Shown here: in pieces, positions 33,577 to 43,700 of the stretch
Numbering within the stretch: the stretch's first letter is position 1
Layout: every line of letters starts with the position of its first letter
Assembly (NCBI RefSeq): GCF_000737335.2
Contig: NZ_JMCC02000089.1
Span: 1 to 64,000, forward strand
Source of the DNA: Enhygromyxa salina
GTDB lineage: Bacteria > Myxococcota_A > Polyangia > Nannocystales > Nannocystaceae
DNA length: 64,000 nucleotides
Direction: 5' to 3'
Position numbers and translations under genes: made by a program
The notes under the pieces: model-generated
What the model was told of the DNA's origin: nothing
The model's input: only the letters and a program-made list of their open reading frames with translations
Databases searched by the model: none

Positions 33577-34607
33577 AGATCCGGCAACACGCCGATGCCA
33601 ACTTCGTCCGCCTTGGGCGGCTCGCTCGGCTTGGGCGGCTCGCTCGGCTTGGGCTTCGCGGCCGGCTGCGACGGCGAAACAACTGGCTTGGGCGCGCGCG
33701 CGCGTGGCCGTGGCCGTGGCCGCGGCGTCGTCGTCTCCCAGCCAGTGGCGCTCGGATCGACGTCGAGCTCGGGGTGCACCTCGAATACTGGCTCTTGCGA
33801 CTCGAACTCGTCCGGCCTCGGGGCAGGCGCAGGCGCAGGAGTTTCATGGATCACCCGAGCAACCCCATGAATGTCGGCGGCGTCTGGCAGCGTCGCGACG
33901 TCCGGCACCTCTTGCGGCTCTGGCTCTGGCTCTGGCTCGATAGCGGGCGCAGACCTGCGAGTGGGGGTGGGCGCGGGCATCGTCGCGGCGCCACTGGGCC
34001 GGCCGTGCGCGCTCACGCCCTCGAAGCGCGCGCGCGCGTCCATGACCTTGGCGACGTAGTTCTGGCTGTAGTCCGGGAACGTCTCGCCAGCCTCGACCCA
34101 GCGCTTCACGTTGCCGGGGCCAGCGTGGTAGGCCGCGACGGCCTGCTGCTCATCACCGAATTTCGCGATCATCTCTGCGAGGTAGAGCGAGCCTGCGCGG
34201 ACGTTGAAGGCGGGGTCGTAGGCGTGGGCGCTGCGTTCGCCCATGCGCTTGGCCAAGTACGCGGCGGTCGCCGGCATCAGCTGCATCAACCCGCGCGCCC
34301 CCGCCGGCGACTTCGCCTGGGGATCAAAGCGACTCTCGACCCAGATCACCGCGTTGATCAGCGTCGGATCCACGCCGTGCTCGCTCGCCGCTCGCTCGAC
34401 GATGTCCTGAACCGCGAGGATCCTCGCGCGCTCGTTGTCACTAAACGCCTCGAACGCCCCCGCTGGTTTGCCAGCGCCCTGCCCCGCGGGCACGGCGCTC
34501 GGCTGCGTGGTCGAGGCCCCACCTGCCACGCATCCGCCGAGCGCGAGAATCACGCCGGCCGTAGCGATACCGAGGACCAAGCCAACATGGATGTTTGGGG
34601 ACCGCAT
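33573..34607 (-). CDS. Lytic transglycosylase lipoprotein (SLT family 1), 344 aa
   Basis: The signal ends LGGC (Cys26). The SLT domain covers about 70-190 and has the catalytic Glu91 in IWVESRFDPQAKS, then GLMQLMPATA, AYHAGPGNV and YVAKV. It cleaves peptidoglycan glycan strands. The last 130 residues are a Pro/Glu-rich disordered tail ending in repeated PSEPPK units. TAGTGT (34615-34620, minus strand) lies 7 nt before ATG 34607; the longer open frame upstream is antisense to rplU and was rejected. It is the first gene of a three-gene operon with four-base overlaps. Confidence 0.9.
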   Translation of the reverse strand: MRSPNIHVGLVLGIATAGVILALGGCVAGGASTTQPSAVPAGQGAGKPAGAFEAFSDNERARILAVQDIVERAASEHGVDPTLINAVIWVESRFDPQAKSPAGARGLMQLMPATAAYLAKRMGERSAHAYDPAFNVRAGSLYLAEMIAKFGDEQQAVAAYHAGPGNVKRWVEAGETFPDYSQNYVAKVMDARARFEGVSAHGRPSGAATMPAPTPTRRSAPAIEPEPEPEPQEVPDVATLPDAADIHGVARVIHETPAPAPAPRPDEFESQEPVFEVHPELDVDPSATGWETTTPRPRPRPRARAPKPVVSPSQPAAKPKPSEPPKPSEPPKADEVGIGVLPDL

Positions 34608-34844
34608 CCCCGCCACACTAAGGAAGGTCGCGGGATCACCGAATTTATCGACAAACCGCACCGCTCCTAAACATCTGCGCCCTGTCTGTTCCCGCTGGCG
34701 GCTGCTGGGGGGTCTGAAGGAACCCCCACTTGACCGGCGCTGGCAGATCCATATCCTTCGCTCCCCCGCGCCTCCGCGGTGGCCCCGGGACCTGGGTCGA
34801 CGTCCCCGCCGAGACGAGCGCATCGTCGATGAAGAGTGACGACA

Positions 34845-35162
34845 GTGAGCGATCAAGCCATCATCAAGACCGGCGGCAAGCAGTACCGCGTCGCCGTGGG
34901 CGACAAGCTGCGTATCGAAAAGCTCTCCGCCGAAGTCGGCGGGGCCATCGAGTTCGGCGAGGTTCTTCTCGTTGGCTCCGGCGACGACGCCCGGATCGGC
35001 ACACCGCTCGTCGCGGGCGCCAAGGTCAGCGGCCTCGTGAAGTCCCACGGACGCGGCAAAAAGCTGATCGTCTACAAGTTTCGTCGCCGCAAGAACTACC
35101 GGCGCAAGAACGGGCACCGACAGTCCTACACCGAGGTCGAGATCACCGGGATCTCCGCCTGA
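34845..35162 (+). CDS. rplU: Ribosomal protein bL21, 105 aa
   Basis: A 50S subunit protein that binds 23S rRNA. The opening AIIKTGGKQYRVAVGDKLRIEKL and the signature KVSGLVKSHGRGKKLIVYKFRRRKNYRRKNGHRQ are typical. GTG 34845 is chosen because it matches the family N-terminus and has GAAGAG about 8 nt upstream; GTG 34836 would add three residues. It precedes rpmA by 20 bp in the usual rplU-rpmA-obg order. Confidence 0.95.
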   Translation: MSDQAIIKTGGKQYRVAVGDKLRIEKLSAEVGGAIEFGEVLLVGSGDDARIGTPLVAGAKVSGLVKSHGRGKKLIVYKFRRRKNYRRKNGHRQSYTEVEITGISA

Positions 35163-35182
35163 CTTAGAAAGGCAGCACCGAA

Positions 35183-35473
35183 ATGGCACACAAAAAAGGC
35201 CAGGGCTCGATCAAGAACGGCCGCGACTCCAACGCCCAACGGCGCGGGGTCAAGATCTACGGCGGCCAGGTCGTTCGCGCCGGTAACATCATCGTTCGGC
35301 AGGTCGGTTCGACCTTCTGGGCTGGCGAGGGCGTCAGTCGCGGACGCGACTTCACCTTGTTCGCCACGCGCGACGGGGTCGTCCGTTTCCACAAGAGTGG
35401 CAGCAAGGCGCAGCGCCGCAGCTACATCTCGGTGGACGCGGTCGCCCAAGAGCTCGAAGCCGCCGCGGAGTAA
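35183..35473 (+). CDS. rpmA: Ribosomal protein bL27, 96 aa
   Basis: A 50S protein near the peptidyl-transferase centre. The N-terminus MAHKKGQGSIKNGRDSNAQR is canonical without a cleavable extension. GQVVRAGNIIVRQVGSTFWAG matches the family. A GAAAGG Shine-Dalgarno lies upstream of the ATG. Followed by a terminator and then obg. Confidence 0.96.
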   Translation: MAHKKGQGSIKNGRDSNAQRRGVKIYGGQVVRAGNIIVRQVGSTFWAGEGVSRGRDFTLFATRDGVVRFHKSGSKAQRRSYISVDAVAQELEAAAE

Positions 35474-35496
35474 CGCCGCTGCGCACCACTCTCACT

Positions 35497-35533
35497 GGCC
35501 CTCCGACTCCGGTCGTGAGGGCCTTTGACGTTT
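35497..35533 (+). terminator. Terminator after rpmA
   Basis: Stem GGCCCTC (35497-35503) with GAGGGCC (35517-35523), a 13-nt loop, then TTTGACGTTT. It would separate the ribosomal genes from obg, or act as an attenuator. Confidence 0.65.
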
Positions 35534-35635
35534 CGGACTACTCTATACCGTAGGAGTCGCGCGCCCCCCGAAGTCCGCTCAATCGCGGTGACGCAGGTGC
35601 CGTCGCCGCCGCTCCTCCCCCTCTGGATATCTCTC

Positions 35636-37087
35636 ATGCGCTTCATCGATCGTGTTCGCATTCAAGTTCGTGCCGGCGACGGCGGCGATGGAGCGGTCGC
35701 GTGGCGCCGTGAGGCCCACGTGCCCAAGGGCGGCCCTGCCGGCGGTGACGGTGGTGACGGCGGCGACGTCTGCCTGGTCGTCGACGCCCAGCTCTCGACC
35801 TTGCTCGAGCTCAAGTATCGCCAGCACCACGACGCCGAGAGCGGCCGCCCCGGCGGCGGCGCCAGCAAGAACGGCCGCGGCGGCGAGCTGCTCGAGATCC
35901 GCGTGCCGCTTGGCACCGCGGTCTACTACGAGGGCGAAGCCACCGCGCACGGGGAGCCCCCGCCGTGGCACGAGGACGCGCCGGACGGGATCACCCTCGA
36001 GGCAGACGACGACGACGATGATGGCGACGAGGGCATGCAGAACCTGTGGGTCGTTGGCGATCGGGTCATCGATCACGATCCAAGCGACGACGATGACGAC
36101 GTCGCGGACAGCGATGACAACACGGAGGCCGGTGACGACGCCCCCGCAGACACTGGGGCCGGGGCCGGGGCCCAACCCGGTGGCCCCACCCTGATCCCCA
36201 CCATGATGGAGTTTGGCGAGCTCGACGAGCAACGCCTCGAGCTGATCGAGCTTGGCGCCCCGCCCGAGGTCGTCGCCGCGGGCGAGACGATCTCCGGCGG
36301 TGCCCAGCGCCGAAACATCCGCCCACGCAAGCGCTCCGGCCGGCGCGACGAGCCCCCCAGCTTCGAGCCTGGCGAGCTGATCTGCGACCTCGATCACGAC
36401 GGCGAGCGCGTGCTGATCGCCCGCGGCGGCCGTGGCGGGCGCGGCAACGTCCACTTCCGGTCTTCGACCAATCGCTCACCCGATCGCGCCGAGCCAGGCA
36501 CCGCCGGTCAGGGGATGTGGCTGCGCCTCGAGCTCAAGCTGCTCGCGGACGTCGGCATCGTTGGCTACCCCAACGTCGGCAAGTCCACCTTGATCAGCAG
36601 GATCTCGCGCGCGCGCCCGGAGATCGGCGCGTACCCGTTCACAACCCTGACGCCGCAGCTTGGCGTGGTCAGCCTGCCTGGTGATGATCACCGCCACCGC
36701 AGCATGGTCGTCGCCGACGTGCCCGGCCTGGTCGACGGGGCCAGCGAGGGTCGTGGACTCGGTCACGAATTTCTGCGCCACCTCGAGCGCACCCGCGTGC
36801 TCCTGCACTTGCTCGCCCCCGATCCAACCCCCGGGCGCGAGCTGCTCCGGGATCTCGACGCGCTCGAGGGTGAGCTGCGCCGCTACGGCCCGATGTTCGA
36901 AGGCCGCCCGCGCGTGGTCGCGCTCAACAAGATCGACACGGACGAAGGGCGCGAGCTGATCAAGCAAACTCGCAAGGCGCTTCGCAAGCGCAACATCCCG
37001 CTGTTTGCGATCAGCGCCGTGACGGGCGAGGGGACCGACGCGCTGCTCGAAGCGCTGTGGCGACGCCTGCAGCTTGGCAACGCTTGA
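35636..37087 (+). CDS. obg: GTPase Obg/CgtA with large acidic insertion, 483 aa
   Basis: A ribosome-associated GTPase. The glycine-rich Obg fold begins MRFIDRVRIQVRAGDGGDG and ends RVLIARGGRGGRGNVHF (258-274). The G domain has G1 GYPNVGKST (310-318), G3 DVPGL (361-365), G4 NKID (431-434) and G5 SAVTGEG (460-466). There is no C-terminal OCT domain. Unusually, about 145 residues (roughly 100-247) are inserted in the Obg fold after VPLGTAVYYEG. The insert includes two Asp runs (DDDDDDGDE, SDDDDDVADSDD) and a basic end (RPRKRSGRRDE). ATG 35636 fits the family start. Confidence 0.94.
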   Translation: MRFIDRVRIQVRAGDGGDGAVAWRREAHVPKGGPAGGDGGDGGDVCLVVDAQLSTLLELKYRQHHDAESGRPGGGASKNGRGGELLEIRVPLGTAVYYEGEATAHGEPPPWHEDAPDGITLEADDDDDDGDEGMQNLWVVGDRVIDHDPSDDDDDVADSDDNTEAGDDAPADTGAGAGAQPGGPTLIPTMMEFGELDEQRLELIELGAPPEVVAAGETISGGAQRRNIRPRKRSGRRDEPPSFEPGELICDLDHDGERVLIARGGRGGRGNVHFRSSTNRSPDRAEPGTAGQGMWLRLELKLLADVGIVGYPNVGKSTLISRISRARPEIGAYPFTTLTPQLGVVSLPGDDHRHRSMVVADVPGLVDGASEGRGLGHEFLRHLERTRVLLHLLAPDPTPGRELLRDLDALEGELRRYGPMFEGRPRVVALNKIDTDEGRELIKQTRKALRKRNIPLFAISAVTGEGTDALLEALWRRLQLGNA

Positions 37088-37318
37088 CCCTCGAGCTTCG
37101 TCGGCGACCGCCAAGCCCAAGCCGTGACACGTCGCGCAGCCTCCATGGCCGGGCCCTTCGGTTCCTTCACCACAATTCGCGCCGCCAAACAGTTGGCCCC
37201 AGGCCGGCCTGATCCGGCGCACGACGGCACTGAACGGCCGCTCTCGATCATTGCCTCAATGCTGATCAGGGCCGCTTGGCGGCTGGCGAGGCCCGAGTCG
37301 CCCTGATACCGTTGGGGG

Positions 37319-38284
37319 GTGTCGCGTTCCAGTTGGAACTCTCGTCCGTGGGCATGGCTCGCGGTGTTGACGTTGGCTTTCGTGGTCTCGCTATCGGGCT
37401 CGCTCACCTCGGTGAGTCACGCCGCGCCGCCTCCGGCGACCGGTCAAGCGATCCCGCCGGATGATCTTCCGCAGAACCAGCCCACCGCAGAGCCAGAGCC
37501 GCCGGCCGAAGACGACGACGCGGCGGATCTGTTTCAGACCACCGAGACCCCCGATGGCGTCGACTCCAGTCGCCGCGAGAGCGAGATCTACGGCGCGCGC
37601 ATCGACGGCCTGCAGGGCGAGGTCGATGACCTCAAAGAGCGGATCTTTCGCAGCAAGGCGCGGCTGTCGGTGCTCAAAGAGACCGTGCTGCACGGCGTGC
37701 TCGCGGGCAGCCGGGTGATCATCGCGCATCGCAACTTGATGGGCTCGCAGTTTCGGCTCACGAAGCTCGCGGTGATCCTCGACGGCGCGCAGATTTACGC
37801 GCGCACCGACGACAGCGGCACCCTCGACCAAGAGGACGAGCTGACCGTGCTCGACGGCAACATCGTCCCCGGGCCACACACGATCACCGTCGAGCTCACC
37901 TACCAAGGCCAAGGCTTTGGCGTGTTCAGCTACCTCAACGGCTACACCTTCGAGAGCCGCAGCTCGCACAACTTCACCGCCCCCGAGAATGGCTCGGTCC
38001 GGCTGCTGAGCTCCGGCTTCGAGAAGGGCAACGTGACCACCGAGATGAAGGATCGGCCCAGCATCGACTGGCAAGAGATCCCCCTCGACGCGTCGGGCAA
38101 GCCGCTTCCCCAGGTCCAGCGCAAGCCCAGCAAGTCGCCGAGCAAGTCCAAGTCCAAGTCCAAGTCCAAGCCCGCGACCAAGAAGCCGTCCGAGCCGGCA
38201 AGCCCCACGCCCACCGCCAACAAGCCCGCTCAAAAACCCGCCGCTCAAAAGCCCGCCGCGCAAAAGCCTGCCGCTGGCGACTGA
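37319..38284 (+). CDS. Secreted coiled-coil/beta-domain protein of the motor locus, 321 aa
   Basis: A GTG start with TACCGT (37307-37312) 6 nt upstream. The signal peptide (about 1-35) ends SVSHAA. An acidic Pro-rich linker, a coiled coil near 80-115 (ARIDGLQGEVDDLKERIFRS) and a beta-sandwich-like domain to about 250 follow (RVIIAHRNLMGSQFRLTKLA, ELTYQGQGFGVFSYLNGYTF). The tail is Lys/Ser/Pro-rich with repeated AAQKPA. The domain looks like a periplasmic accessory protein seen next to TPR genes in myxobacteria; its role is not known. It is first in a likely operon with the three TPR genes. Confidence 0.7.
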   Translation: MSRSSWNSRPWAWLAVLTLAFVVSLSGSLTSVSHAAPPPATGQAIPPDDLPQNQPTAEPEPPAEDDDAADLFQTTETPDGVDSSRRESEIYGARIDGLQGEVDDLKERIFRSKARLSVLKETVLHGVLAGSRVIIAHRNLMGSQFRLTKLAVILDGAQIYARTDDSGTLDQEDELTVLDGNIVPGPHTITVELTYQGQGFGVFSYLNGYTFESRSSHNFTAPENGSVRLLSSGFEKGNVTTEMKDRPSIDWQEIPLDASGKPLPQVQRKPSKSPSKSKSKSKSKPATKKPSEPASPTPTANKPAQKPAAQKPAAQKPAAGD

Positions 38285-38306
38285 GCCCCGCGCAACCCAG
38301 CCTGCA

Positions 38307-40715
38307 ATGCAGCACCGCGGCAAACTCCTGCTCTCGCTGGCGACGATCCTGTTCGTCGACGCGGCGACGATCATGGCCCCGGCACCCGCTGTCGCGGCGC
38401 CGGGCCGCGACTTCGATCTGGACGTCGCAATCGAGCGCATCGAAGACGTGGAGTCGGTGCTGGTCTCCGCCGAGAACGCCGCCAACCTCGAGCGCGAAGA
38501 GACCGAAGAAGAGCTCGCCAAGCGGGTCGTGACAGGCCAGCTCATGCTCGTCGATCGCGACGTGGAGCGGGCCGCGATCGTGTTCTTGGACGTGCTCGAG
38601 AACCACCCCGGCAGCCTCGCCGCGAGCCAGGCGCTGTACTTCCTCGGCGAAGCGCTGGCCCTGCTCGAGATGGATCGCTGGGCGATCGAGTGCTTCAACG
38701 GCAACCTGATCGACAACAGCGAAGACGGCCGCCGCTATCACCAGCGCAGCATGGCGCGGATGTTCGACCTCGCGGTCCCGCGCCAGGATCAGGGCTTCGC
38801 CCGCCGGCCCGGGCTCTCGGCCACCCCCGAGGTCCGCGCGCGGCTCGAGGCGATCGGCATGAACGTCGACATCGCGCCGCCCGAGGGCAAGGTCGACGAG
38901 GCCGTGATCACCCGCATCGCCCTCGCCGTCGCCGCGATCGCCCCCGAGCAACGCGAGCTCGAGCTGCGCTACGCCTTCGGTCGCTGGCTATATTTTCGTG
39001 GCGATCACGTCGGCGCGATCACAGAGCTCGACAGCCTGTCGCCGTTCAGCGTGCCCATGTCCGGCGGCGGCCTCGGGGCCAAGTGGCGGATCCGTGCCTC
39101 GTACTTCGCCGCGACCGCGGCGTTGGCCATGGGCGCGACCGACGAGGCGCTCGGGCGGTTCGAGGCCATGACCGTGGCCACGCCGATCAACGAGCGAGAC
39201 AAGCGGATCGTCGAACTCGCGTGGCTGGCCCGGGCCCGCATCCACCACGATCTGAACGAGACCGACCTCGCCGTCAAAGCCTACCGGCGCATCTCTCGCG
39301 ACTCCCCGTTCTTCTCAGAGGCCATGTACGAGACCGCCTGGACCCTGCTGCGCGCCGGCAGCTACGAGCGCGCGCTGCAGGCTCTGGATCTGTTGTTGGT
39401 CTACGATCCCGACGGCCCGATCGTCCCCGAGATCAAGCAGCTGCGCGGCAAGGTCAAGATCCAGATGCGCGACTGGCAGGCCGCCGAAGGCGAGTTCTTG
39501 GCCCTGCGCCGCGAGTTTGACGAGCTGTCCCAGCGGCTTGGCCGGCAGCTCGAGGCCAAGGCCGACGCCGCCGGGTACTTCTCGGCCGTCGCCGCCGAAG
39601 ACATGCAGCACTTCTCGCTTGGCGCCGTGATGCCGGTCGAGGCCGTGCCCGTCGCCGACACGCTCCCGCGCGCGGTCCAGACCGTCGCGCTCGCGCAAGA
39701 GGTCGGCGAGGTCGAGCAAATGTTGTTCGAGACGCGGGCCCTGCTCGCGCGCATGGAAGAGGCCGTCAAGGCGACCGAGCGCGCCCGGCTGTTCACGGAC
39801 CTCGGCGCGCACCTGAGCTCGCTCGACTCCGCGGATCTAGAGATCATCGAGCTGCAAGAGAAGCTGCTCGTGCGCGCGCGAACCGGCATCACCGGGGCCG
39901 GGATGGCCGACATCGAGGCCCAGCGCCAAGCCCTGCGCAAGCGCGTCGACAACCCGCTTGGCGACGGCAGCAGCCGCGACGACGTGACCGGCGGCCTGCG
40001 CGAGCACGCCGAGCAGCTGCACCAGCTCGATCTCACCGTCCAGGCCCTCCGCGCCCAGCTGATCGCAACCGAGCGCTACTACGAAGAGACCCGCAAAGAT
40101 CAGCGCATCAACCCCGAGGGCTTCCTCAAGCAAGCCGCCGAGCTGCGCGACGAGGTCGCCGGGCTCGAGCTCACCGTCGCCACCTTGGAAGCCGACGTCG
40201 AGCGCGTGCAGACGGCCCTGCGGTTCTCGGATCCATGGGCAGAGGCCCAGCGCAACGCCGTCAACGAGTACGCGGCGTTCCTGAACCGTGCGTTCGCAGC
40301 CCTGATGAAGGTCCGGTCCGACGCCAGCGCGCAAAAAGTCTGGGACCGCACCGTGTCCCTGCGCGGGCGCGTCAACGAAGGTCGCGAGCGGCTCGACAAC
40401 GCCGCCGGCCGCCGTCTGCATCGGGCGATCCAGATCCTCCGCGAAGAGCGGGTCAACCTCGATCGCTACAAGGTCGAGCTCGAGGACAAGAAGGGCGAGG
40501 CCCGCGTGCTCGTGGGTGAGGTCATGCAGGCCAGCTACCGCGACGTCGTGGGCGAGCTCGCCAACCTCGTGACCCGCTCCGAGGTCGGCCTGCTCGACGT
40601 CGCCTGGGCGATCCAAGAGGTCGAGTCCGAGGAGATCCGCCGGCTCGAGACCACCCGTGACCGCGAGACGCGTGAGCTCCAGCGCGTCATCGACGAAGCC
40701 CTGGAGGAAGAGTGA
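38307..40715 (+). CDS. Exported TPR and coiled-coil protein, 802 aa
   Basis: A signal peptide ends near residue 31 (APAVAA). TPR-type helical hairpins run from about 70 to 400 (ASQALYFLGEALALLEMDRW, ASYFAATAALAMGATDEALG, AMYETAWTLLRAGSYERALQ). From about 430 the protein is mostly coiled coil, ending in an acidic, Arg-rich helix (REL QRVIDEALEEE). It is probably a periplasmic scaffold. The stop overlaps the next gene by four bases (ATGA), so the two are translationally coupled. Confidence 0.75.
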   Translation: MQHRGKLLLSLATILFVDAATIMAPAPAVAAPGRDFDLDVAIERIEDVESVLVSAENAANLEREETEEELAKRVVTGQLMLVDRDVERAAIVFLDVLENHPGSLAASQALYFLGEALALLEMDRWAIECFNGNLIDNSEDGRRYHQRSMARMFDLAVPRQDQGFARRPGLSATPEVRARLEAIGMNVDIAPPEGKVDEAVITRIALAVAAIAPEQRELELRYAFGRWLYFRGDHVGAITELDSLSPFSVPMSGGGLGAKWRIRASYFAATAALAMGATDEALGRFEAMTVATPINERDKRIVELAWLARARIHHDLNETDLAVKAYRRISRDSPFFSEAMYETAWTLLRAGSYERALQALDLLLVYDPDGPIVPEIKQLRGKVKIQMRDWQAAEGEFLALRREFDELSQRLGRQLEAKADAAGYFSAVAAEDMQHFSLGAVMPVEAVPVADTLPRAVQTVALAQEVGEVEQMLFETRALLARMEEAVKATERARLFTDLGAHLSSLDSADLEIIELQEKLLVRARTGITGAGMADIEAQRQALRKRVDNPLGDGSSRDDVTGGLREHAEQLHQLDLTVQALRAQLIATERYYEETRKDQRINPEGFLKQAAELRDEVAGLELTVATLEADVERVQTALRFSDPWAEAQRNAVNEYAAFLNRAFAALMKVRSDASAQKVWDRTVSLRGRVNEGRERLDNAAGRRLHRAIQILREERVNLDRYKVELEDKKGEARVLVGEVMQASYRDVVGELANLVTRSEVGLLDVAWAIQEVESEEIRRLETTRDRETRELQRVIDEALEEE

Positions 40716-43700
40716 TGAAGCTCTCCGTCGTCAGCGCGATCAGCCTTGGCTGTCTGTGTTTGGTGTTGGGCACCGAGGTCGCGGCGTCGGGGCCAACCAA
40801 GACCTCCGGCGACCAGCTGATCGGGATCCCAGGCGAGCCTGGCTCGGGTGTCGGTCGCGTCGTCGAGGGCGGCGGCGACCCCAACCGCCTGCAAGCGCCG
40901 CTGCCTCGGCGGCCCCGCAACGACGACGAAGCCAGGGCGATCGGCGAGCTCGAAGAGATCTTCGAGCGCTTCGAGTCGGCCGCCGTCGCCACCGAAGACA
41001 CGCTCCGCGACCAGCTGATCATCGAGTTCGAGCAGGGTCAGCAGGAGCTCGACAAGAGCTACGAGCGGGAGCTGCGAGAGCACCGGGCCCAAGCTCGCTC
41101 GCTGCGCGCCAAGGCGATCACCCGCTACGAGGACTTCCTCGCGCTGCATCCAAACGACGCCGCGTGGACCCCCGAGATCATGTTCCGGCTCGCGGAGCTG
41201 CACTTCGAGTCCTCGCTCGAGCGCTACCAGCGGCAAGAAGACGCGTGGCAAGAGGAGCTCGTCGCGCTCGAGAAGCGCCGCGAGGCCGGCGAGCAGAACC
41301 TGCCCGACATGCGGCCGCCGCCCACGGTCGCCTACGAGCGCTCGATCGAGCTGCTCACCCAGGTCGTCGGCGGGTTCCCCAACTACGCGCTCAACGACGC
41401 CGCACTGTACCGCATGGGCGTGCTGCTCTACGAGAGCGAAGAGTTCGACGCCAGCCGCCAGGCGTTCTTGGCGTTGTCGTGCGCCAACCGCTACGGGGTC
41501 CCCAACGCGGACTTCTCCAATATCGTCTCGACCTCGCAGTTTCGGCTTGGCGACTATCAAAATTGCACGCCGCTGTCGGACAAGAGCACCTTCGTCGCAG
41601 AGAGCTGGCTGCGCGTCGGCGAGCTCCACTACGACGTCGAAGAGCTCGATCCAGCGCTCGAGGCCTACACCCAGGCGCTGGGCGAGCGCGGCAGCAGCCT
41701 GTTTGCCCAAGCGCTGCTGCGGATCGCGTTCACGACCTACCTCAAGCGCGACTTCGCCGGCTCGATCGCCCGGTTTGACGAGTACATCCTCTACGCGGAC
41801 TCGCTCAAGGGCACCGACAAGTACGACGACGAAGCGGCCTATCGCGGTGACGTGATCCGCTGGATGGCCAAGACCTACAACGAGGAGGACTGGGACGGCA
41901 ACGGCCGCCGCGACAAGGTCTACGGGCTCAAGCGGCTCGAGCAAGACTACGCCGAGCGCAAGGACGAACCCCACGTCCCCGAGATCTACGCCGCCTACGC
42001 CGACTTGCTCGCCTACGAGACCGAGTTCGAGGGCGCGGTCGAGATCTACGAGCTCGCGCTGTCTCGCTGGCCCCTGGCCGCCGCCGCGCCCGAGATCCAG
42101 TCCAAGATCCTCGACGCGTGGAAGGCTCTGCGCGACGATCGAAACATCACGGAAGCTCGCGACAAGCTCGCGACCAACTACCTGCGCGGCACCAACTGGT
42201 ACTACGCCAACGAGAACGACCCCGACGCGATCGAGCGGGCCTTCAAGCTGGCCGAGGACGCCCTCGTCGCGACCGCCGTCGATCACCAAGCCCGCGCCCA
42301 GGCGCTGCGCTCCGATGGCGACACCGCGGCCGCCAAGCTCGAGTACGAGATCGCCGCGCGGGCCTACGCCGCCTACCTCGAGCGATTCCCCAACACGCCC
42401 AGCTCCTACGAGTACCGCTACAACTTCGCCGACTCGCTGTACTACTCGGATCAGTTCCTCGACGCGGCCAAGCAGTTTGCGATCGTTCGCGACTCCAACC
42501 TCGACAATCGCCTGCAGGCCGACGCCGCGAGCGGCGTGGTCTCGTCGCTCGAGTCCTACGCCGAGGTCCAGATCGCCGCTGGCAAGTACACGCTGCCGGA
42601 CATGCCCAAGGACACCGACGCGGGCCCCTATGAGCCGCTGACGATCCCGCCGCTGGCCGCCGCATTGCAGTCCGCCTACGACCGCTACGCCGAGCTCAAC
42701 CCCGACAACGAAGACGTCGCCGAGATCATCTTCAAGTCCGGCGCGATCAGCCAACGCCACAACCGCTTCGTCGACGCCCGCCCACGCTTTCAGCGGGTCA
42801 TCGATCGCCACTGCGACACCGACGTCTCGATCAACGCGAGCTTGGCGATCATCGACGGCTACTCGCTGCAGGGCCAGCTGACCGAAGAGATCGTCAAGAA
42901 CATGAAGAACTGCGGCACCGGCGACGCCAAGACCGAGTTCGCCGGCAAGCTGCGCTCGATCGGCAACGCGGTGATCTTCCAAGAGGCCACCTTGCTGTTC
43001 GAGGCCGGCGAGTTCGAGGCCGCCGCGGATCGCTACGTCGCGCTCGTCAATCAGGCCCCCGATGATCCCAACGCCGACAACGCGCTCAACAACGCCGCCG
43101 TCGCCTACGAGAACATCGGCCGGTTCGAGAGCGCGTCAAACACCTACGAGCGCATCTACACGACCTACAAGCCGTGCAGCGCGCCCAAGCTCAAAGAAGG
43201 CGAGAAGTGCAGCGAGTTCGCCGACTACGCGCTGCTGCGGACCGGCTACAACCACTCGCGCTTCTTCGAGTTCGAAGAGGCCGTCGACAAGTACATCGTG
43301 CTTGCGACCCACGACGACTACAAAAATAGCGAGTACCGCCTGACCGCGCTGCGCAACGCCGCGAGCTTGCAAGACAGCCTGCAAAGCTACGAGAAGTCGG
43401 CCAAGCTCTACTACGAGGTCGCCAAGAAAGCCGAGAGCCCAAGCGAGAAGGCCGAGGCGATCTATCGCGCCGCCGAAGTGCTCGAGAAGGCCGGCAACGA
43501 CAGCAAGACGATCGCCGCCTACAAGGCGTATCTCAAGGATCACGGCGGCCAGTCCGACCAGGCGGTCCGCGAGGTCGAAGCCCACCTCCGGCTCGGCCAG
43601 CTCTACCGCAAGGGCAAGGATCGCAAGTCCGCGACCCGCGAGCTGCAGGCTGCGATCGACTTGTTCGCGGCCCGAGGCCTGCAAAACGGCACCCCCGAGG

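Noticed and set aside
40535..42982. Minus-strand 815-aa frame opposite the large TPR gene
   Set aside because: Antisense shadow rich in Val/Gly/Leu/Arg with no motif; the plus strand has a signal peptide and TPRs.
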